Numbered from the stretch's first letter, positions 7,446 through 14,551 are shown. The stretch: 17,274 nt of DNA from Thermoplasmata archaeon (GCA_030037695.1 JASHQF010000017.1:1-17274), one strand, 5' to 3'. A program made the numbers and translations. The notes: generated from the letters alone by a model not told the origin.

Positions 7446-8141
7446 ATGCGGGTCCTCGCGCCGACGACCGAGGACGAGGTCCTCCTTCGGTTCGTTGGCG
7501 TGGAGCGGCTCTATCCTCGATGGTCCGGGCGTCTCGGGAGCCAGTTAAGCCAGAAGGAATCCGAGCACCTGAGATACTCCTCAGCGTCGGAGTGGACCCC
7601 CGAGGACCGGGCGGCGGGTCTCCGCTCGGTCAAGGCTCTCTACGGCCCCCTGCTCCAGCGTCTGCTCTCCTTGGAGGTCCGATGGCACACGGGATCTTCG
7701 GACGCTGACGAAATCGCGTCGTTTCGCCTGCCGAACCTGCCGAACCTTGCCGCCATCGCGCCGGCGCTGGACGTTCGGTCGTTCGCACGAGAGCTGGACC
7801 ACGGCCGCGACACCGCCGACGGGGAGCTCTCCGGAGACTACCGGTACCTCAAACGTCGGATCGATCACGGACCCCTGCGGGCCACCCCCTGCGTGGTCGC
7901 TGAATCCGATCGGGGCCCGTACACGATCCTGAGCGGCCTCCTCCCCCTGTGCGTCGTCACCACGGCTCACTCCGAGGGAGCTTGGGCTCCGGGCCCCATT
8001 GCCGTGGACGTAGGGTTAACTTCCCGCTTGACGGACTGGGGGTTCGAGGCGCCGCGAGCCGATCCCCCGACGGATCCGCGAGATCCCCAGAATTCTCCGC
8101 ATCTTGAGGCGGGTGCCGGGGGTCGGCCGTACGATGACTAG
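7446..8141 (+). CDS. Unrecognised soluble protein, last gene of the pilus operon
   Basis: The product has 231 residues, no signal peptide and no membrane helix. The start is 19 bp after the T2SSF stop, on the same strand, so it is probably co-transcribed. The N-terminal half is helical, with FVGVERLYPRWSGRLGSQLS and a region around SVKALYGPLLQRLL. The C-terminal part has the strand pattern CVVAESDRGPYTILSGLLPL followed by GPIAVDVGLTSRL and DWGF. This is reminiscent of ParB/sulfiredoxin-like domains with 'GPYTILDGNHR', but the catalytic-type DGNHR stretch is replaced by SGLLPL. If that reading is right, it is a non-catalytic derivative; this is a weak inference. The tail is Pro/Asp-rich and may be disordered. 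Its TAG stop overlaps the TAG stop of the convergent pilin gene in a single CTAG. Confidence 0.65.
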   Translation: MRVLAPTTEDEVLLRFVGVERLYPRWSGRLGSQLSQKESEHLRYSSASEWTPEDRAAGLRSVKALYGPLLQRLLSLEVRWHTGSSDADEIASFRLPNLPNLAAIAPALDVRSFARELDHGRDTADGELSGDYRYLKRRIDHGPLRATPCVVAESDRGPYTILSGLLPLCVVTTAHSEGAWAPGPIAVDVGLTSRLTDWGFEAPRADPPTDPRDPQNSPHLEAGAGGRPYDD

Positions 8142-9061
8142 GACTCCTGGGTGTAGCTGATCAAAGTCGAACCGGTAAGCCCCTCGGTATTCGTCACGGT
8201 GAGCGTTACATTGTAAGTCGTGTCGTTGGCGAGCTTGCTATCCTGGTACTCTGCCCCCGTACCGTTGAAGGTCGTGGTGGTATTCTTGACGGTGATGGTC
8301 CAATTGTACCAGAGGATGGACGCATTCACGGCCCCCGCGGGCTGATACGATCCTAGACCGTCGAAGACCGGCACGGGCATGCTTCCGCCCGAAACGAAGA
8401 ACACCGAGGCGACCGCATCGGGCGGAGAGAACGTCTCCGTAAACACGTTGGTGAGCTCCGTGAGCACCTCTAACGTGATGTCCGATGTAGGTACGAGACT
8501 GTCAAAGGGCCCTCCGAGGGCGGGTGTGATGTTTCTGTTGTAGGTGGTCGTATTGTTGACTTCCAGGGTGGACTTGTTGTCGATGTCCAGAGTGAGCGTG
8601 ATCGACACGGCCGCATCGGCGGGGATGAACCACGGGACACACGGCACAAGGCCGTGAAGAGGGCCCGAGTCGGAGCCGTTCCAGCAGGGGGATTGCTGCG
8701 GCCCGTATCCAATCCTGTCGGTGTAGTTCACGATGGGGTGGTCATCCAAGATCAGTTCGGCTACCCCGATACTATTGACATCGAGGCTGGAAATCAGGAT
8801 CGTTAGCGCCGCAAACGATGATGTGTCGGCCCCGGACTCGCATCCTCGAGGGGCGGTCGCACAGGATACCTCGGATAGGCCGATGACCTTCACGTCCTCC
8901 AACGCGCGGTCGTGGGTGAGGGTCTCCTCCGCCTGGACCTGCTTTTGGTAGGCCGCGACGAAGAACGAGAACGCTGTGGCGGCCGCCACGACGATCACGA
9001 CGAGCATGAGCGTGCCCACGATCTCCGCGAGGGCGCGGCGACTCCGCCGGTAGCGACGCAT
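8138..9061 (-). CDS. Archaeal type IV pilin with C-terminal PKD domain
   Basis: The product has 307 residues. The N-terminus MRRYRRSRRALA is followed by EIVGTLMLVVIVVAAATAFSF: a basic leader, a short processing site (A12/E13) and a hydrophobic helix, as in archaeal prepilins cut by PibD. Residues 50-215 form a Thr/Asn-rich extracytoplasmic region with four cysteines (SCATAPRGC and CWNG..PC) and many N-glycosylation sequons. Residues about 230-303 look like a PKD domain (VFDGLGSYQPAG, YNWTI, TTYNVTLTVTNTEGLTGST). It is probably the structural or tip pilin, or an adhesin, handled by the ATPase/T2SSF operon that converges on it. ATG 9061 places the leader correctly, and a TATA-like CTCCTAA lies 27 bp upstream. 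The gene shares its stop bases with the neighbour at 8141. Confidence 0.88.
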   Translation of the reverse strand: MRRYRRSRRALAEIVGTLMLVVIVVAAATAFSFFVAAYQKQVQAEETLTHDRALEDVKVIGLSEVSCATAPRGCESGADTSSFAALTILISSLDVNSIGVAELILDDHPIVNYTDRIGYGPQQSPCWNGSDSGPLHGLVPCVPWFIPADAAVSITLTLDIDNKSTLEVNNTTTYNRNITPALGGPFDSLVPTSDITLEVLTELTNVFTETFSPPDAVASVFFVSGGSMPVPVFDGLGSYQPAGAVNASILWYNWTITVKNTTTTFNGTGAEYQDSKLANDTTYNVTLTVTNTEGLTGSTLISYTQES

Positions 9062-9087
9062 CCGTCCCGGAACCCGAGCCGCTCCCC

Positions 9088-9137
9088 TTAGGAGGAATCC
9101 ACGGTAACTCCGTAGTACCCCGTGCGCTCTGTAGGCC
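9088..9137 (-). promoter_or_regulatory. Composite element plus TATA-like box upstream of the PKD pilin gene
   Basis: On the minus strand toward the pilin: GGCCTACAGAG (9137-9127), a 10-bp spacer (9126-9117), ACT, the palindrome ACGG-N5-CCGT (9113-9101), then CTCCTAA (about 9094-9088). The palindrome ends 39 bp before the pilin ATG, against 38 bp at the ATPase gene, and the TATA-like box is at the same distance. The 129-bp region also serves the divergent gene starting at 9191, for which no clear TATA box is seen. Confidence 0.65.
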
Positions 9138-9190
9138 GGGGGCCGTCTCCGCGGCCGCGGAGTTATGCGAAGGACGCTCTTCGCCGTGCG

Positions 9191-9820
9191 ATGAACGTTC
9201 CGATCGAGGTCCCCGGCCTCGACACGATCATCCCGGAGCTGGCCGAGGGTCGGCTCCTGTTGGTCGAGAGCGGGGCCGACGCCGCGAAGAGCTTCTTCGT
9301 GCGGCGCCTCTCCCTGTCCGCCGGCAGGTCGGGATCTCCCGTCACGTTCGTCACCTCCCGAGATCGGGACGAACTTCAGTCGCTGCTCGCCGTCGAGCGC
9401 GGGGGCGCCGAGCTACCCGAGCGGTGGATCCGGATCCACGAGCGCGAGGCGATCGACGACCTCGAGGAGTTCGGGGGCAACGGGGGTCTCCTCGCGATCG
9501 ACTCGTTCTCGTTCCTAGCGCTGGACCTTACTCCGGACCAGCTCGCCCACTCCCTGCGGAGCCTCCGTGCCCTCGGCCGGAAGAAGGGGACGATCTCGGT
9601 CCTCGCCACCGACAAGGACATGCTGGAACCCCGGGCCGAAGCGGTGGCAGCGCACCTCGCTGACGGCCTCCTGCAGTTCCACGTGCGGGAGGGGCCCGAG
9701 GGAGCGGTCCGTTACCTCCGGATCCCGAAGTGGACCGACGGCCGGTTCGTCGACCGGAACATCTACTACGAGTTCGACGGGAAGCGGATCGCCATCGACC
9801 TGCGGAACCGGGTCCTGTAG
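9191..9820 (+). CDS. KaiC/RecA-like protein with degenerate Walker A
   Basis: The product (209 residues) fits the RecA-superfamily KaiC/ArlH-like fold. It begins with IEVPGLDTIIPELAEGRLLLVES, as in KaiC-like 'GLD..IGGGLPEGS..LV.G'. The P-loop position reads SGADAAKSFF (27-36), keeping K-S but lacking the usual glycine before Lys, so nucleotide binding may be weak or lost. The Walker B-like strand GLLAIDSFSFLAL (99-111) and the later strand TISVLATDKD are preserved. ArlH in archaella is a KaiC-like partner of the ATPase and platform proteins; a similar scaffold or regulatory role here is inference. A GTG at 9122 would give 23 more residues, but it lies within the conserved promoter element, so ATG 9191 is preferred. 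The next gene starts 11 bp downstream. Confidence 0.75.
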   Translation: MNVPIEVPGLDTIIPELAEGRLLLVESGADAAKSFFVRRLSLSAGRSGSPVTFVTSRDRDELQSLLAVERGGAELPERWIRIHEREAIDDLEEFGGNGGLLAIDSFSFLALDLTPDQLAHSLRSLRALGRKKGTISVLATDKDMLEPRAEAVAAHLADGLLQFHVREGPEGAVRYLRIPKWTDGRFVDRNIYYEFDGKRIAIDLRNRVL

Positions 9821-9831
9821 GGGGGTCGACG

Positions 9832-10854
9832 ATGCCGACCGGGAGCTACGAACGCTACGGCCTCACGGGCAATCCGTTCCGCGAGCTCGCCAGCGAGAAC
9901 GTGGAGGACGTCACGATCTTCCACGTCAACCAAACCGCCGACGAGACGCTGCGCACGATCCGGGAAGAGGTCCTCGACCGCGAGAACCGCGCCATCGTGG
10001 CGGTGACCGGACCCCCCGGCTCCGGGAAGACCCAACGGCTCCGGGTCGCCGCGGCCGAGGCGCGGGAACGCCACGCGTTCGTGGTGTACTTCGACGTCAC
10101 GACGCGCAGCCCCTGGGTCCTGCGCGGCTTCGCCGAGGCGTTCGAGGAGTCCGCCAAGGCCGCCGGCCTCGTGAAGATGCTCGGTTCGCCCCCCTGGCTA
10201 CGCTCGATCGCGGCCCTGACCCGGGCGAAGGGGGGCCTATCGAACCCCAAGGAGGCGGGACGACGGATCGGCGAGGCGTTGAACGCCACGGCCCCCTCGC
10301 TGCTCCTGCTCAACGACGTGCACAACATGACGGAGGCCTACGAGGCCGACATGTTCGTGAAGACCCTCGAGGAGGTGAGCGCGGTGATGAAGCCCGGCGT
10401 CCTGTTGATGTTCACCTGCTACGTCGGGTACCTCGCCTGGCTCACGGCGAACCAGCCGGCGTTCGCGGCGCGCATCAACCGCGCGATCCCCCTCGTCGGC
10501 CTCTCCGACGACGAGGCTCGCCTCGTGCTGGCGAAGAAGCTCCTTGCGAAGCGCATCGTGGAGGACCTCGAGCCCACGTACCCGTTCGATCGGGACGCGG
10601 TGCACGAGCTCAACTTGGCGGCCCGCGGCAATCCCCGGCGCCTGTTCGAGCTCGCCGACCTCGCGCTGGAGCGTGGCGTCGCCCTACGCGCCTACCAGAT
10701 CGATGGAGAGCTGGCCCGCTCCGCCCTCGCCCCCCGCGAGCGGATCCTGAGCGGAGGATCGGGAGCGGAACCCACACCCGCCCCACCGGAGGCTCCGTCG
10801 GAAGCCCCGCCGACCCCGCCGCCGCGCCGCTCCCTGTGGAAGCGGTCGGGCTGA
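9832..10854 (+). CDS. ExeA/Cdc6-like AAA+ ATPase
   Basis: The product has 340 residues. It opens with YERYGLTGNPFREL, the lead-in typical of ExeA/GspA-type AAA ATPases, then Walker A GPPGSGKT (60-67), a Walker B-like strand SLLLLNDVH with D162 (the usual second acidic residue is replaced by Val), a MFTCY sensor-like strand, and a C-terminal lid segment LNLAARGNPRRLFELADLAL as in Cdc6/ExeA proteins. The last 40 or so residues are Pro-rich and end in basic residues (RRSLWKRSG). GGGGGG and the 11-bp gap after the KaiC-like gene indicate co-translation in one operon. ExeA-type ATPases help assemble secretion systems in bacteria, so a role in the pilus system is plausible but inferred from neighbours. 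ATG 9832 is chosen because the frame upstream runs inside the previous gene. Confidence 0.85.
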   Translation: MPTGSYERYGLTGNPFRELASENVEDVTIFHVNQTADETLRTIREEVLDRENRAIVAVTGPPGSGKTQRLRVAAAEARERHAFVVYFDVTTRSPWVLRGFAEAFEESAKAAGLVKMLGSPPWLRSIAALTRAKGGLSNPKEAGRRIGEALNATAPSLLLLNDVHNMTEAYEADMFVKTLEEVSAVMKPGVLLMFTCYVGYLAWLTANQPAFAARINRAIPLVGLSDDEARLVLAKKLLAKRIVEDLEPTYPFDRDAVHELNLAARGNPRRLFELADLALERGVALRAYQIDGELARSALAPRERILSGGSGAEPTPAPPEAPSEAPPTPPPRRSLWKRSG

Positions 10855-10861
10855 GCCGCGC

Positions 10862-11869
10862 CTAGGCCGTTTCCGGGCTCGTCAGGACGGCGAGATCGAT
10901 CGCCTCTTCGGCGATCTCGGCGGCGTGCACCGCGGTACGGCCGAGGCTGTCGACGATCGTCCCGAGCGCCAGCAGCGACTCCCCTCGCCGCGCCGCGACG
11001 CGATGGGCGAGCGCGTCGATGAGCCGCTGGTGGTCCGCGCGCGCGTCGATCGCCTCGTTGGCCGTCTCGATGTTGCGCGTGACGAGGGCCTGGAACGCCT
11101 TGTCGAGCAGGGCGACCGCCGACGCACGGGCCTCCCCGAGCTGCTCGAGGAGCTTCGGGTCGAGCGCCTTCTCGGCGACGAGGGTCGACGACGTCACCGC
11201 GATCCGCTGGGCGTGCTCCCCGATCCGCTCGAGGAGCTTGGCGATCAGGCGGTGCCCGTGGACCGTCGCCGCGGCCACCCCGTCCGCGGGCGTCGAGTGG
11301 GCGAGGTGGTACTGCTTCGCCACCATCCAATACAGGCGGCTCACGTCCTGGCTCCGCAGGCTCACGTCGTGCACGAGCGTCTCGTTGGACGTCTTGAGGG
11401 TCGTGATCGCGTCCTCGAGCATCGCGCGCACCGTGAGGTGCATGCGACGCAGGCACTTCTCCGAGCTCAGCTCGGACGGATCGGAGAGATCCTGGATCAG
11501 GATGGAGGTCGCGCTCTCCTCGATCACCTCCGGACCGATGACGAGGCGGCAGAACTCCCGGGCGACCTTCCGGACGAACGGACCCCGCGCCGGCGAGAAG
11601 CGGATCTCGATGAGCCCGAAGCCGGAGATGTAGGCCCCGATGAACTTCCTCAGCAGGTGCTCCCGCGTCTCCTCGCCGCGCTCGTGGAACGATTTGCGCC
11701 GCACGACGGGCCGGTTGCCGGCGTTCAGGCGGATCGAGACCGACCCGTCCGCTTCGGTGTCGACGAAAAGGGTGTCCCCGGCCTTGAGGCCCGCCTTCGT
11801 CACCCATCGCTTGGGCAAGGAGACGAGGAACGTCGATTTCCCCGCGAGCTGCAGCTTGCGACCTTCCAT
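10862..11869 (-). CDS. AbrB-PhoU fusion, phosphate uptake regulator
   Basis: The product has 335 residues. Residues 1-50 form an AbrB/SpoVT DNA-binding domain (MEGRKLQLAGKSTFLVSLPK, GLKAGDTLFVDT). After a linker region (about 55-145), two PhoU-type helical repeats follow (about 145-240 and 245-330), including MHLTVRAMLEDA, the segment HRLIAKLLERIGEHAQRIA, and the C-terminal VDSLGRTAVHAAEIAEEAIDL. This architecture is known in archaeal PhoU-like regulators, joining DNA binding to a phosphate-transport sensor domain. It likely regulates the pst operon and itself, since matching palindromes precede both. The stop lies 7 bp from the convergent AAA ATPase stop. The start ATG 11869 has a weak ribosome site (AGGGA). 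Confidence 0.9.
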   Translation of the reverse strand: MEGRKLQLAGKSTFLVSLPKRWVTKAGLKAGDTLFVDTEADGSVSIRLNAGNRPVVRRKSFHERGEETREHLLRKFIGAYISGFGLIEIRFSPARGPFVRKVAREFCRLVIGPEVIEESATSILIQDLSDPSELSSEKCLRRMHLTVRAMLEDAITTLKTSNETLVHDVSLRSQDVSRLYWMVAKQYHLAHSTPADGVAAATVHGHRLIAKLLERIGEHAQRIAVTSSTLVAEKALDPKLLEQLGEARASAVALLDKAFQALVTRNIETANEAIDARADHQRLIDALAHRVAARRGESLLALGTIVDSLGRTAVHAAEIAEEAIDLAVLTSPETA

Positions 11870-11907
11870 GCGGGTCCCTGGGGACCCGACCGAGCGATTA
11901 CCGAGGC

Positions 11908-11934
11908 TTAACGATTCGAACTATAGTCTATAGT
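11908..11934 (-). promoter_or_regulatory. Perfect 15-bp palindrome and TATA-like box of the AbrB-PhoU gene
   Basis: ACTATAG-T-CTATAGT (11920-11934) is a perfect palindrome around one central base. On the minus strand it is followed by GTTAAG (about 11913-11908) as a weak TATA-like box, about 40 bp before the ATG. A closely related palindrome occupies the same place upstream of pstS. It is probably an operator for a dimeric regulator; the AbrB-PhoU protein is the obvious candidate. Confidence 0.65.
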
Positions 11935-11962
11935 GGAATCGGAGAGCCACGTAGTTTTCGTG

Positions 11963-11982
11963 CCTTCGGGGCGCCCGGAAGG
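11963..11982 (-). terminator. Hairpin just downstream of tRNA-Glu
   Basis: CCTTCGGGGCGCCCGGAAGG is nearly self-complementary (nine of ten pairs). It begins 4 bp past the tRNA 3' end on the minus strand, followed further down by an A-rich stretch rather than a T run. It may end or shape the tRNA transcript; this is weakly supported. Confidence 0.3.
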
Positions 11983-11985
11983 GAG

Positions 11986-12060
11986 TGCTCCCGGCGGGAT
12001 TCGAACCCGCGTTACGGGGTCGAAGGCCCCGAATCCTTGACCGGACTAGACTACGGGAGC
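11986..12060 (-). tRNA. tRNA-Glu (anticodon UUC)
   Basis: The 75-nt cloverleaf has a perfect acceptor stem GCTCCCG/CGGGAGC, a D-arm with AGTCCGGTCA loop, an anticodon stem CGGGG/CCCCG with seven-base loop CCTTCGA, a 4-base variable region, and a perfect T stem GCGGG/CCCGC with loop TTCGAAT. The discriminator is A and no CCA is encoded. Reading loop positions 34-36 gives TTC, for glutamate. Position 33, almost always U, reads C here. The gene lies between phoU and the AbrB-PhoU gene on the same strand. The 66 bp upstream (12061-12126) hold no gene; TTACG near 12092-12096 is the only weak TATA-like candidate. Confidence 0.92.
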
Positions 12061-12126
12061 ACGAGGAGATCGCCCCGGACGGGCGGGGCGGCGTAAGTCG
12101 GTTTCGTTGTCTCGGGCGATGGGGAC

Positions 12127-12858
12127 CTACGTCGGGGTGCCCGCCTTCGGAGGTGGCGGGACGCTCCGGCGGGGGAAGTACTCGCTACGCCGCTCCCCGC
12201 TGATCGCATAGACGGCCTTCTCGGCGATCTTGCAGGCGTTGTCGGCCACGCGCTCCAGATGGCGGGCGGCCAGCAGCTCGAAGGCTCGGCGATCGCTCTC
12301 GGCGCCCCCCTGACGCAACAGCTCGACGAGGCGCTTCTGGACATCGCGGTGGAGGGAATCGACCAGCTCGTCCATCGGGAAGACCGACTTCGCCCGCGCG
12401 ACGTCCTGCGAGAGGAACGCCTCCATCGCCTCCGCGACCATCGCCCGGGCCCGCTCGTCCATCCTTCGCAGCATCTCCTGCACGTCGTCGTCACCCTTGC
12501 CCGGGCCCTCCGCCAGGTTGCGGGAGAGATCGTAGCCGAGGCGTCCGACCCGATCGACGCAGTTGGCGATCTTGAGGATCCCCTCGGTCGTCCTCAGGTC
12601 GGGGCCCTCCGGCTGCATCACCGCGACGAGCCGGATCGTCTCCACCTCGATGTTGAGATCGTAGCGATCGAGCGCGGGGTCCCGCGAGGCCACGGAGCGG
12701 GCGAGCTCCCGGTCCCCGCGCAGGAGGGCGCGGGTCCCGTCGGCGACCATGCCGAGCGCCAGCTCGGTCATCTCGGCGACGTGGTGCTTCAGCGCGGCCA
12801 TCGCGCGGTGGTGGTCCTCGCTCAAGGCCCGGTGCGGGCCCGCCTCGTCCGCGGTCAT
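12127..12858 (-). CDS. phoU: PhoU, phosphate transport regulator
   Basis: The product has 243 residues of standard PhoU architecture with two three-helix repeats. The first repeat has the segment RDPALDRYDLNIEVE and ILKIANCVDRVGRLGYDLSRN. The second has MDELVDSLHRDV and LLAARHLERVADNACKIAEKAVY, which keeps the E-R-x-x-D-x-x-x-x-I-A-E metal-site pattern. A Pro-rich tail follows. PhoU binds the Pst transporter on the cytoplasmic side and restrains phosphate uptake or signalling. The start ATG overlaps the pstB stop (ATGA), making it the last gene of pstSCAB-phoU. Unlike the AbrB-PhoU protein nearby it has no DNA-binding domain, so the two probably divide transporter control and transcriptional control. 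Confidence 0.93.
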   Translation of the reverse strand: MTADEAGPHRALSEDHHRAMAALKHHVAEMTELALGMVADGTRALLRGDRELARSVASRDPALDRYDLNIEVETIRLVAVMQPEGPDLRTTEGILKIANCVDRVGRLGYDLSRNLAEGPGKGDDDVQEMLRRMDERARAMVAEAMEAFLSQDVARAKSVFPMDELVDSLHRDVQKRLVELLRQGGAESDRRAFELLAARHLERVADNACKIAEKAVYAISGERRSEYFPRRSVPPPPKAGTPT

Positions 12859-13631
12859 TCGAACCTTCCGGTGATGAACTGCTCCGTCAGCTTCTCGCGC
12901 GGGCGCTCGAGCATGTCGGCGGTCGCCCCGACCTCGACCAAGTGCCCGGAGTGCAAGAAGGCGACCCGGTCGGAAACTCGGGCGGCCTGGCCGACGTTGT
13001 GGGTCACCAGGATGACCACGATCTCCTCCTTGAGGTGCTGGAGGGTCGCCTCGACCCGCTGGGTCGCGGCCGGGTCCAGCGCGCTCGTCGGTTCGTCCAG
13101 GAGGAGGACCTTGGGGCGCACCGCAAGGGCCCGCGCGATGCACAGGCGCTGCTGCTGGCCCCCCGAGAGGGCCAGGGCCGGACCGTCGAGGTGGCTGTGG
13201 ACCTCGTCCCAGAGTCCCGCGCGCTGCAACGCCTCCGTCACCGCGGCGTCGATCTCCTCCTCCGAGGCCCGAACGAGCCGCAGCCCGAAGGCGGCGTTCT
13301 CGAAGACCGACGCCGGAAAGACCGTGGGGCGCTGGAAGACCATTCCCATCCGGCGGCGCACTACCACCGGGTTCACCGTGGGGTCGTAGACGTCCTGCCC
13401 CAGGTAGAGGACGCGGCCCTGGATGCGGAGGCCCGGGGTCAGCTCCGCCATCCGATTGAGGGTCCGGATGAACGTGGTCTTCCCGCACCCGGACGGCCCG
13501 ACGACCGCGGTGAGGCTCCGGGCCGAGAAGTCGAGCGAGATCTTGTCGAGGATCGTCCGGTCCCGGGTCCGGACGCTGACCCCGTCGACCGCGACGACGG
13601 GCGTCGTCATCGCCCCCGACTCCGCGGTCAC
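12855..13631 (-). CDS. pstB: PstB, phosphate ABC transporter ATPase
   Basis: The 258-residue protein has Walker A GPSGCGKT (45-52), the PstB-typical RTLNRMAEL segment, a Q-loop in MVFQRPTVFPASVFENAAFGLRL, the signature LSGGQQQRLCIARALA, Walker B VLLLDEPTSALDP and the switch His in VTHNVGQA. It is a cytoplasmic ATPase that drives phosphate import with PstC and PstA. The likely start is GTG at 13631, which overlaps the pstA stop (GTGA); an ATG seven codons later (13610) is the alternative. It overlaps phoU by 4 bp. Length is normal for the family. Confidence 0.96.
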   Translation of the reverse strand: MTAESGAMTTPVVAVDGVSVRTRDRTILDKISLDFSARSLTAVVGPSGCGKTTFIRTLNRMAELTPGLRIQGRVLYLGQDVYDPTVNPVVVRRRMGMVFQRPTVFPASVFENAAFGLRLVRASEEEIDAAVTEALQRAGLWDEVHSHLDGPALALSGGQQQRLCIARALAVRPKVLLLDEPTSALDPAATQRVEATLQHLKEEIVVILVTHNVGQAARVSDRVAFLHSGHLVEVGATADMLERPREKLTEQFITGRFE

Positions 13632-14545
13632 TGGAACAGGCCCTCCAGGCGCCGGCGTGACCGGGCGGCGATGATCCGGACGAGGACGTTCAGCCCCACG
13701 ACGATCACGAGGAGGAGGAACGCCGCCTGGAACGCTCGATGGATGGCGACCGGGAGGATGAGACCGTTCTCGAAGCCGCTCCAGATGTACAGGGGGAGGG
13801 CGCTCGCGGGTTGGAACAGGCTGAGCGGCGGGATCGCCACCGGTGTGGTGGCGAGGAGGATCGGGGCGGTCTCGCCGACGCCGATGGCCATCGCGAGGAA
13901 GATGCCGGTGAGCACCGAGGGGAACGCGATCGGGGTCGCGACCCGGAACAGGTACTGCAGCGGGGTCGCGCCCGACCCCACGGCGGCCTCGCGGATGTGC
14001 GGGGGGACCGAGAGGTACGCGAGATCGGTCGCGCGGTAGACGTAGGGCGTCATGAAGATCCCGAGGGTCACCCCGGCCGCGGCGAGCGAAGCGCCCCAGC
14101 CGAAGTACTTCACGAACACGATGAACCCGAACAGACCGAGGATGATCGACGGGATCCCGACCATGACGTTCGCCGTGACCCGGATCGCCCCCGCGGTCTC
14201 CTCGTCAAGGTACTCGGCGGTGGCCAGCCCACCGAAGAACCCGAGCGCGATCGCGACGAGCGTCGCGAGGAGAAGGATCTCGAGGGACCCCACGATCGGG
14301 GAGAGCAGGCCCCCCGCGGCCCCCGACGGGTTGGTGGTGATGATCGACAGGGTGAACGTCGGCAGGGCCCGCGACGCGACCCAGTAGACGAGATCGAGGA
14401 TCGGAGCGATCGCGACGAGGAACAGGAGCGGCAGGAGCCAGCCGATGCATCGGTCGAGCACCGTGCGGCCCCGTAGGTGCCCCGAACGGTCGCGGCGAAG
14501 GTCGTCCTCGGCCGCCAGTGGAGGGGCTCCCGTCACTGCGCCCAT
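13628..14545 (-). CDS. pstA: PstA, phosphate ABC transporter permease
   Basis: The product (305 residues) is a six-helix permease. The N-terminal tail (1-33) is charged, and helices follow at about 34-56, 84-108, 125-147, 152-172, 207-230 and 268-292. The EAA coupling loop for PstB is at about 184-204 (IREAAVGSGATPLQYLFRVATP), and the helix-five motif GVGETAPIL is typical of PstA. It forms the transmembrane channel with PstC. It starts 6 bp after the pstC stop and overlaps pstB, consistent with one operon. No odd features. Confidence 0.95.
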   Translation of the reverse strand: MGAVTGAPPLAAEDDLRRDRSGHLRGRTVLDRCIGWLLPLLFLVAIAPILDLVYWVASRALPTFTLSIITTNPSGAAGGLLSPIVGSLEILLLATLVAIALGFFGGLATAEYLDEETAGAIRVTANVMVGIPSIILGLFGFIVFVKYFGWGASLAAAGVTLGIFMTPYVYRATDLAYLSVPPHIREAAVGSGATPLQYLFRVATPIAFPSVLTGIFLAMAIGVGETAPILLATTPVAIPPLSLFQPASALPLYIWSGFENGLILPVAIHRAFQAAFLLLVIVVGLNVLVRIIAARSRRRLEGLFQ

Positions 14546-14551
14546 CGGCCC

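Noticed and set aside
9122..9190. GTG start extending the KaiC-like protein by 23 residues
   Set aside because: This stretch contains part of the promoter element shared with 3214-3240 and its translation is Arg/Pro-rich, unlike the KaiC-like start.
10692..11807. Second minus-strand frame of 371 codons over the AbrB-PhoU gene, and a plus-strand frame at 10925-11911
   Set aside because: Both are shadows; only the frame ending at 10862 gives AbrB and PhoU motifs.
12942..14039. Plus-strand open frame opposite pstB and pstA
   Set aside because: Antisense to canonical Pst genes with overlapping starts and stops; low-complexity translation.
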